In this document: in pieces, positions 57,307-64,000 of the stretch
How positions within the stretch are numbered: position 1 is the first letter of the stretch
How the letters are laid out: each line of letters opens with the position of its first letter
Source of the DNA: JACCTU01 sp963769665
Lineage (GTDB): Bacteria > Actinomycetota > Thermoleophilia > Gaiellales > Gaiellaceae
Length of the DNA: 64,000 bases
Assembly: GCA_963769665.1 (NCBI GenBank)
Contig: CAVYMQ010000003.1
Location: 62,001-126,000, forward strand
Direction of reading: 5' to 3'
Made by a program: the position numbers and the translations under genes
The notes under the pieces: model-generated
Databases searched by the model: none
Told to the model about the DNA's origin: nothing
Seen by the model: the letters and a program-made list of their open reading frames with translations, nothing else

Positions 57307-59176
57307 GCGGCGGCGGTGGTGGCGGCTTCGGGTTCGTCGGCGTCGTCGGCGTCGTCGTCGTCGGCGTCGTCGGCGTCGTCGTGGTGGGCGTCGACGTCGT
57401 CGGCGGCTTCTTCTTCGTGCCGACGCGGATCACGCGCTTCTCACCACGGTAGTTCGTGCGCCACGACTCGTCGTAGAGCACGCTGCCGTCCTTGTTGTAG
57501 ACGGTGCGCGTGACCGTGACCGACTGCGGCGACGAGCCGAGCTCCTCGACGACCTCCGTGCCGACGGTGAGCGTCGGGTCCTTGACACGCTTCTCCGGCG
57601 GCTTGCCGGTCACCACCAGTGGGCCCGGCTCGCTGACGACTCGCCGGCCCGTCGGCGTTCCCGCCAGGGTGATCGCGATCCCGTTCTGCCCCGACGCACC
57701 GAGCACGACCATCCACTTGCCGGTGTCGTTGCGGAACTTCAGGTCGAGGTCCGGGTAGTTGACGGTCGCGTCGCGGCCGAGCTGGTAGCGGCTGATGTAG
57801 AGCGAGTGCGGGTTGCGCTCGAGCACCTTGACGCCTGCTTCCCACGCCGCGTTGAAGACGGTCGTCGCGACCTGCGAGACGCCGCCGCCGACGTCCTCCT
57901 CGTACTCGTCGCCGATGATCACCGGCGCCGGCCGGAAGCCGCGCTCGATCGTGCGCGGGCCGACCGCCTCGTTCAGCGAGAAGGTGCCGCCCGGCGCGAC
58001 GAGGGTCCCGTCGAGGAGCTGCACGGCGCGCTGCAGGTTCCGGGTCCGGTCGGCGGTACCGGAGTAGAACGTCGAGTACGACGAGATGACGCGCGAGATC
58101 CCGAGGCTGCGCGCACGCTCGGTCGTCAGCTCCGGCGAGTGCTTCGCGACGACGACGTCGCCGACGCGCCCCGCGCCCGTCGCGAGCGTTGCGGCGAGGA
58201 TCTCGCGGCTCGTCGCCGGGACGTCGAGTTTGAGCCCGTCGGAGCTCGGCGTGATCACGACCTGTCCGTCGCTGGTGGACCGGAAGCCGGCGTCGGTCGG
58301 CGGACGCCCGACCTGGCCTCCGAAACGCTCGAACCACGCGTCGGCGCGCCGCCCGCCGATCGCGAGCTTGCGTGAGCCGTCGTGCGGAAGCTCGAGCAGC
58401 TCCGCGATCCGTGGTTGGCGCAGACGCCACCAGGTCTTCCCGAGCTCGAGCCGAATCGGCGCCGAGAGCGCGAGCCGCGTCTGCGCGAGGACGGGCCGCA
58501 GCTCCTCTTCCGTCACGGTGATCTTCTCGACCTCGACGGGCAGGGGCGTGTCGGCGCGGGAGAGCGAGGCGAGCGCGCCGACCATGGTCGCGGCAGCCCG
58601 TTCACGGCTCAGCTTGCGGCCGGCGTGTCCCTCGACGAGGACAGGCTTCAGCCCGTTCAACACGATTGCCGACTCGCGCTTCGGCTGGTCGAGCTGGAGC
58701 GCGATCTGGCCGAGCTGGTACTCGAGCGCAGGCTCGTAGACCTGCGCGGGCGGCGCGATGTCCGCGCCGAAGACCCGGACGCGGACGCGCTGAAAGCCGC
58801 GCAACGGCCCGAGACCCTCGCCCTGGCGCCTCGCAGCGTCGACCGCGGCGGCCCAATCGGCCTCGACGCCGAGCCGATGAGGGGTCACCTTCCAGCGCTC
58901 GGAGCCGCTGAAGAACGTCACCGGGACGTTTTCGAGCGCCGCCGAGCGCCGCTCGAGGAGCTTCTGCGCGGCCGCAGGGGTCATCCCGCCGACGCTGACG
59001 CCCGCGATCGTGACGCCGGCGGGGATCTTCGAGGGTGAGCCGGCGAAGACCGCGCCGAAGAGCGCGGCGAGGGCCAGCGAGACCGCGACCGCCGCCGCGA
59101 GTGCCTGCAGGAGCAGCCGCGTGCGCGCGCGTCGCTTACGCGCGCTCTGCACGCCCTTCTGCGCCCTGACCGCCAA
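57296..59176 (-). CDS. VanW-family protein with peptidoglycan-binding domains, G5-like domain and Thr-Pro tail
   Basis: A 626-residue envelope protein. A basic start (QKGVQSARKRRARTRLLL) leads into one membrane helix, about residues 20-46. Residues about 50-320 hold two PG-binding_4/YoaR-like domains (IPAGVTIAGVSVGGMTPAAA, IRLELGKTWWRLRQ). The VanW domain follows (STFYSGTADRTRNLQRAV, GGGVSQVATTVFNAAWEAG), then a G5-like strand region (KPPEKRVKDPTLTVGTEVVE) and a tail of Thr-Pro and poly-Pro repeats. VanW proteins occur in vancomycin-resistance clusters, but most, like this one, have an unknown cell-wall role. The TTG at 59176 has TACTCT (59184-59189) 7 bases upstream. Confidence 0.9.
   Translation of the reverse strand: MAVRAQKGVQSARKRRARTRLLLQALAAAVAVSLALAALFGAVFAGSPSKIPAGVTIAGVSVGGMTPAAAQKLLERRSAALENVPVTFFSGSERWKVTPHRLGVEADWAAAVDAARRQGEGLGPLRGFQRVRVRVFGADIAPPAQVYEPALEYQLGQIALQLDQPKRESAIVLNGLKPVLVEGHAGRKLSRERAAATMVGALASLSRADTPLPVEVEKITVTEEELRPVLAQTRLALSAPIRLELGKTWWRLRQPRIAELLELPHDGSRKLAIGGRRADAWFERFGGQVGRPPTDAGFRSTSDGQVVITPSSDGLKLDVPATSREILAATLATGAGRVGDVVVAKHSPELTTERARSLGISRVISSYSTFYSGTADRTRNLQRAVQLLDGTLVAPGGTFSLNEAVGPRTIERGFRPAPVIIGDEYEEDVGGGVSQVATTVFNAAWEAGVKVLERNPHSLYISRYQLGRDATVNYPDLDLKFRNDTGKWMVVLGASGQNGIAITLAGTPTGRRVVSEPGPLVVTGKPPEKRVKDPTLTVGTEVVEELGSSPQSVTVTRTVYNKDGSVLYDESWRTNYRGEKRVIRVGTKKKPPTTSTPTTTTPTTPTTTTPTTPTNPKPPPPPPPTP
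57302..57415. repeat. Low-complexity tract encoding the Thr-Pro and Pro tail
   Basis: The plus strand reads as many imperfect copies of GTCGTCGGC and related triplets, encoding TTTTPTTP-like and PPPPPP runs at the C-terminus of the VanW protein. It is coding, not intergenic. It overlaps the last bases of the thioesterase gene. Confidence 0.75.
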
Positions 59177-59209
59177 CGGGGCAAGAGTAGCCGCCCCTGG
59201 AGACCGCTC

Positions 59210-60029
59210 TCAGAACGCGAACAGCTCGATCCCGCCGCTCACGTTGAGCCCCACGCCAGTGATGTAGGCGGCGAGGTCGGAGCAGAGGAAGGCGATCGCG
59301 TTCGCGACGTCCTGGGGGTCTCCCGCGTGCTTGAACACCGTGCGGTTGACGATCCGCTCGTTCATCTCGGCGTTCGCGAAGTGGAACGCCTCGGTGCCGA
59401 TCACCCCGGGCACGATCGCGTTGCAGGTGATCCCGTGGCGGCCGCCCTCCATCGCGAGCGTCTTCGTCAGCCCGAGCAGCCCCGCCTTCGTCGTCGAGTA
59501 GCTCGCCTGCCCGAAGCCGCCGAGCGTGCCCGCGACCGAGGCCATGTTCACGATGCGGCCCCAGCCACGCTCCCGCATGTGCGGCCACACAGCCTGCGAG
59601 CAGTTGAACGCCCCCGTCAGGTTGACGTCGAGGTCGCGCTGCCAGAGGTCGGGCGACTGGTTGTGGAACTGCGCGGCGTGGTCGAGCGTGCCTGCGTTGT
59701 TGACGAGGATGTCGACGGAGCCGAACTCCTCGACCGCGCGTGCGACCGTCGCGTCCACCTGCTCGCGGTCGGTCACGTCGCACTTGATCGCGGCGGCACG
59801 GCGGCCGAGCTCCTGGATCTCTCGCGCTGTCGCCTCGGTATAGACGATCCCCTGCGCCTTCGCGACCTGGGCGAGCGGCCCCCACTCTGCGACGTCCGAG
59901 TCGTCGGACTCGACCTGGATGTCGGCGATCACCACGTCCGCGCCGGCTCGTGCCAGCGTCAGCGCGTCGGCGCGTCCGAGCCCGCGCGAGCCGCCCGTGA
60001 CGAGGGCGATCCGGCCGGACAGGTCGATC

Positions 60030-60040
<11 letters not shown>
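59210..60040 (-). CDS. Short-chain dehydrogenase/reductase
   Basis: A 276-residue classical SDR. It has the cofactor motif GGSRGLGRADALTL, the structural NNAGTLDHA, catalytic Ser in NMASVAGTLGG, YSTTK with the catalytic Tyr and Lys, and the C-terminal strand ITGVGLNVSGG. The acidic residue in VVIADIQVE after strand 2 favours NAD over NADP. Next to two acyl-CoA dehydrogenases it probably oxidises a hydroxyacyl-CoA or related alcohol. The GTG at 60040 overlaps the end of the acyl-CoA dehydrogenase gene by 11 bases. Confidence 0.9.
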
Positions 60041-61211
<1,171 letters not shown>

Positions 61212-61228
61212 GCCGCTCCGTCCGGTTC

Positions 61229-61248
61229 GATTGACTAGTCAGTCAATC
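61229..61248. promoter_or_regulatory. TetR-type operator palindrome between acyl-CoA dehydrogenase and patatin genes
   Basis: Perfect 8-base arms GATTGACT and AGTCAATC flank AGTC, in the style TGACTnnnnAGTCA recognised by several TetR regulators of fatty-acid metabolism. It sits 18 bases from the acyl-CoA dehydrogenase start (minus) and 10 bases from the first possible patatin start (plus). TTGACT within it could also be a -35 box. The regulator is not in this window. Confidence 0.65.
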
Positions 61249-61257
61249 CGAATCTTA

Positions 61258-62424
61258 GTGCATGCTGTGGAGGTGGCAACAGAGCGGGACGTCGCGGTCG
61301 TCCTCTCAGGCGGGGCGATCAACGGGGTGTTGATGGAGGCCGGCTTCTTGAAGCGGCTGGCCGAGAGCGAGCTGTGGCCGCGGGTCGGATGGATCTTCGG
61401 AACGTCCGCGGGCGCGCTCGCGGGAGTCATGGCGGCGGTCGACCGGCTCGACGAGCTCGAGGAGTTCCTGATCGGCCTTCGACCAGACGAGGTGTTCCGG
61501 CCGAACCGTCTGTGGCAGCTGCCGCTGATCGGGCTGCACGAGTACACCCTCCCCGCGACGATCGACCGCAAGGTCGGCGACCTCGTCGCGCTCTCGGAGG
61601 AGCTCGCGCACGCCGACCGGGAGCTCGTCGTTTTCGCCTCCGACGTCACGCAGACCGAGCGCGCCTCGGAGAACGACTTCGAGCTCGCGTACTCGTCGCG
61701 CGAAACGCCGCCCGACGTGATGGCGCAGGCGATCCTCGCGTCCGCGGCGATCTCGACGCTCGTGCTGCCGCTTCGCGTCGGCGACCGCATCGCGACCGAC
61801 GGCGCGTGGACGCGTAACTTCCCGCTCGCACACGCGTACGCGCGTCCCGACGTGAAGATGATCACCGCCTTCCGCTACCTCCCCGAGTACCCGCGCTTCG
61901 ACGTGCGCGCGCTCACGACGCTCAAGCGGCGACTGCGCCCGTTCGGCCGGGTCCCGCCGGTGCGCGCGCTGATCGCCGAGCTCGAGGAGGCGGAGTCGCG
62001 CGACCGCCGCGGCGAGCCGGCGCACTACATCGACATGATCACGCGGCTGATGCGGCTCTCCGTCCTGCGCGGCACCGCGCTCGAGGAACGCCACGCCGAC
62101 GCGACCGACCAGTCGATCCACGAGCTCGAGCGGCTCGCACGCGACCTGCCACAGCTCGTTCGCGACGCCGGAGCGTCCGAGGAGCTGGCGCAGGCGGTCG
62201 AAGAGCGCGTGCTCGGCTCCGAGTTCCCGTTCCAGCGCGAGCGAGCGCTGCCGCGGATCACGGTGCGCGCGGGAGCGGAAGGCGTCGCGCTCGAGTCTCG
62301 CCTCCGCCGCGGAGCCGAGTGGACCGAAGCGGCGAAGCGCGCTCTGATCCAGCGCGGCTACGACCTCACGGACGCCGAGCTCGCAGCAGCCGGAATCGGA
62401 AGCGCAGCACCCGCTCGACGCTAG
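61258..62424 (+). CDS. Patatin-like phospholipase family protein
   Basis: A protein of about 388 residues with the patatin Ser-Asp dyad: VAVVLSGGAINGVLMEAGFL holds the oxyanion-hole glycines, IFGTSAGALAGVMA is the GxSxG nucleophile motif, and VGDRIATDGAWTRNFP carries the catalytic Asp (DGA). It probably hydrolyses a membrane or storage lipid and feeds the acyl-CoA dehydrogenases nearby. No signal peptide. GTG codons at 61258, 61267 and 61273 are all possible starts; I use the first. The last 59 bases overlap the convergent GH3-like gene. Confidence 0.88.
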   Translation: MHAVEVATERDVAVVLSGGAINGVLMEAGFLKRLAESELWPRVGWIFGTSAGALAGVMAAVDRLDELEEFLIGLRPDEVFRPNRLWQLPLIGLHEYTLPATIDRKVGDLVALSEELAHADRELVVFASDVTQTERASENDFELAYSSRETPPDVMAQAILASAAISTLVLPLRVGDRIATDGAWTRNFPLAHAYARPDVKMITAFRYLPEYPRFDVRALTTLKRRLRPFGRVPPVRALIAELEEAESRDRRGEPAHYIDMITRLMRLSVLRGTALEERHADATDQSIHELERLARDLPQLVRDAGASEELAQAVEERVLGSEFPFQRERALPRITVRAGAEGVALESRLRRGAEWTEAAKRALIQRGYDLTDAELAAAGIGSAAPARR

Positions 62425-63241
62425 CGTCGAGCTTGCCTTCGCGCGCCAGCGGCACGAGCGCGGCGATCGCACGCCGTGCGTGCGCACTGCTCGTGAAGAG
62501 CAGGAGGTCGGCTCCGGCGAGCATCGCCTGACGTGCCCAGCGCTCGACCGGCGCGGCTTTCACGATCGACAGCGAGTCCGTGATCGCAACCCCGTCGAAG
62601 CCGAGCGCGCGCAGCCGCCGATAGGTATCCGGGGAGATCGACGCGCGATACGGCGCGCCGTTGTAGAACGCGTTGCTCGTCATCACGCAGGGAACACCGG
62701 CGCGGATCGCCGAGCGGAAGGCGGCGATCTCGACCGCGCGGATCCTGCCGTCGACGTGCGGACGTTCGTCGGTGGAGATCGGTGTCGAGCCGAGGCCGGG
62801 GAAGTGCTTCGCGCACCCGGCAACGCCTGCTGCAGCGAGCCCTCGGGCGAAGGAGACCGCGTACTCCGGCCGGCGGAAGTGCCGCGAGCCGAGCGGCCCG
62901 TCGGCCAGGTCGACGACGGGCGCGAGGTCGACGTGCACGCCGCGTGCCTTCAACGCGCGCCCCGTGGCGCGCCCCGCCGCGAAGGAGGCGGCGCTCGACC
63001 GGTACGCGAACGCAGGCGAGCTCGGCGGGTCGCTCCCGAACGCGCGCACCCCACCGCCCTCCTGGTCGACGTAGACCAGCGCGCCCTTTGGCCGCGGCAG
63101 CCGCGTGCTCCAGTCCTGCACGAGAACCCCGCTCACGCCGGGCGGGGCCGGAAGGCCGGAGACGACGACGAGCGCGGCTTGCTGCTGGGGCGTGAGCGAC
63201 GCGGCTGCCAGCATCGAGGCCGCTGTGAGTGCCAGGGACAC
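62366..63241 (-). CDS. NagZ-like GH3 family protein, exported
   Basis: A 291-residue protein with an N-terminal signal sequence (VSLALTAASMLAAASL). It matches GH3 beta-N-acetylhexosaminidases: LVYVDQEGGGVRAFG, VHVDLAPVVDLADGPLGSRH, AGCAKHFPGLGSTPISTDER and FDGVAITDSLSIVKA. The nucleophile Asp is in ITDSL. The usual KHFPGHGxxxxDSH loop reads KHFPGLGSTPISTDERPH, so the His-Asp dyad of true NagZ enzymes is altered. The start at 63241 (GTG) is preferred because TAGTGT (63250-63255) lies 8 bases upstream; GTG 63253 is another option. It may cut a wall or surface glycan. Confidence 0.82.
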   Translation of the reverse strand: MSLALTAASMLAAASLTPQQQAALVVVSGLPAPPGVSGVLVQDWSTRLPRPKGALVYVDQEGGGVRAFGSDPPSSPAFAYRSSAASFAAGRATGRALKARGVHVDLAPVVDLADGPLGSRHFRRPEYAVSFARGLAAAGVAGCAKHFPGLGSTPISTDERPHVDGRIRAVEIAAFRSAIRAGVPCVMTSNAFYNGAPYRASISPDTYRRLRALGFDGVAITDSLSIVKAAPVERWARQAMLAGADLLLFTSSAHARRAIAALVPLAREGKLDASVERVLRFRFRLLRARRP

Positions 63242-63268
63242 GGGGCCGGACACTAGACTCGACTCGCG
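63242..63268. promoter_or_regulatory. Overlapping divergent leaderless-type promoters
   Basis: TAGTGT on the minus strand (63250-63255, 8 bases before GTG 63241) and TAGACT on the plus strand (63254-63259, 9 bases before ATG 63269) share two bases. The arrangement repeats the one at 48888-48912, with both divergent genes lacking a ribosome-binding site. Confidence 0.45.
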
Positions 63269-64000
63269 ATGGACTTCACCCTGACCGACGAGCAGCGGCT
63301 GATCCAGGACACCGTGCGGGCGTTCGTGGACGAGCGCGTACTGCCTGTCGCGGTCCAGAACGACATCGACCACAAGCTCGACCTCGAGCTGATCGAGGGA
63401 ATGGCCGAGCTCGGGCTGCTCGGGATCGTGATCCCGGAGGAGTACGGCGGCGCGGGGCTCGACTTCGTCGCCGAGGCGCTGTCCTGCGAGGAGATCGAGC
63501 GCGGCGAGGCCGCCTTCCGCACGCTGATCTCCGTCCACGTCGGCCTGAACTCGCTGTCGCTCCTGCGCTACGGCACCGAGGAGCAGAAGCAGCGCTGGCT
63601 GACGCCGCAGGCGAAGGGCGAGAAGCTCGCGTGCTTCGGCCTGACCGAGCCCGAGGCCGGCTCCGACGTCGCTGCGATGCGCACGACCGCGCGGCGCGAG
63701 GGCGACGTCTACGTGCTGAACGGCCAGAAGAACTGGATCTCGTATGCCAGCGTCGCCGACCACGCGCTCGTGTTCGCGAAGACCGACCCCGGCGCGAAGC
63801 ACAAGGGCATCTCCGCGTTCGTGCTCGAGAAGGGCATGAAGGGCTTCACGTCGCGCGACACCGAGCACAAGCTCGGCATCTGGGCGGGCTCCACGGGTGA
63901 GCTGTTCTTCGAGAACGTCGAGGTGCCGGCGGAGAACCTGATCGGCGAGGAGGGCCAGGGCTTCGAGATCGCGATGTACTCGCTCGACCAGGGCCGCTTC
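63269..64000 (+). CDS. Acyl-CoA dehydrogenase (N-terminal part, cut by the window edge)
   Basis: About 244 codons are visible. The N-terminal helical domain (MDFTLTDEQRLIQDTVRAFV) and the middle beta domain are present: GLLGIVIPEEYGGAGLDFV, LACFGLTEPEAGSDVAAMRT (the acyl-CoA dehydrogenase signature), VLNGQKNWISYASVADHALV and LFFENVEVPAENLIGEEGQG. The C-terminal helical domain with the catalytic Glu lies beyond the edge. The ATG at 63269 has TAGACT 9 bases upstream. It resembles short/branched-chain acyl-CoA dehydrogenases. Confidence 0.93.
   Translation, partial: MDFTLTDEQRLIQDTVRAFVDERVLPVAVQNDIDHKLDLELIEGMAELGLLGIVIPEEYGGAGLDFVAEALSCEEIERGEAAFRTLISVHVGLNSLSLLRYGTEEQKQRWLTPQAKGEKLACFGLTEPEAGSDVAAMRTTARREGDVYVLNGQKNWISYASVADHALVFAKTDPGAKHKGISAFVLEKGMKGFTSRDTEHKLGIWAGSTGELFFENVEVPAENLIGEEGQGFEIAMYSLDQGRF

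Overview
The window is very GC-rich, densely packed bacterial chromosome with no rRNA, tRNA, CRISPR array, insertion sequence or phage gene that I can see. Gene order points to a deep-branching actinobacterium, and Thermoleophilia (Gaiellales or Solirubrobacterales) is my best guess. On the minus strand, reading right to left, it runs tilS-hpt-ftsH-folP-folB-folK-coaX-greA-lysS and, far to the left, clpC. This is close to the mycobacterial tilS-hpt-ftsH-fol-coaX-lysS-clpC neighbourhood. Many starts are GTG or TTG. Many genes lack a Shine-Dalgarno sequence but carry a TAnnnT -10 box only 6-10 bases before the start codon, which suggests leaderless transcripts.

Region 1 (1-1283) is the 5' part of clpC. 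Region 2 (about 1520-30111) is a Wzx/Wzy-type exopolysaccharide locus sitting exactly between clpC and lysS. It holds a WbaP-like initiating phosphoglycosyltransferase, a Wzx flippase, two Wzy polymerase/ligase proteins (one with a TPR tail), a Wzc-type chain-length tyrosine kinase, a separate Wzz-like coiled-coil protein and a low-molecular-weight tyrosine phosphatase. It also holds eight glycosyltransferases (six GT4, two GT2), two sugar-nucleotide epimerases, two extracellular glycoside-hydrolase-like proteins, a NodB deacetylase, a zinc-ribbon methyltransferase and a small LPXTG protein. Two GT4 enzymes are fused to modifying enzymes: one to a PIG-L deacetylase, one to a SAM methyltransferase. 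A 666-residue protein in the locus belongs to no family I recognise.

Region 3 (30108-53429) is mostly housekeeping. It has lysyl-tRNA synthetase, GreA, a tRNA dihydrouridine synthase, pantothenate kinase, folate synthesis (folK, folB, folP), FtsH, hypoxanthine phosphoribosyltransferase, TilS, purine nucleoside phosphorylase and a diacylglycerol kinase-like protein. Set among these are a secreted subtilase, an asymmetric heterodimeric ABC exporter, a frameshifted SARP-type regulator facing a small secreted repeat protein, a secreted metallophosphoesterase and an L,D-transpeptidase lipoprotein.

Region 4 (53459-64000) has a 53-residue CxxC protein, a DUF3999/DUF2339 envelope pair, a thioesterase and a VanW-type peptidoglycan-binding protein. 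Lipid-catabolism genes follow (short-chain dehydrogenase, two acyl-CoA dehydrogenases, a patatin-like lipase) with a TetR-type palindrome between two of them, and a NagZ-like GH3 protein. No gene-free stretch exceeds 300 bases; the largest is 1284-1519.
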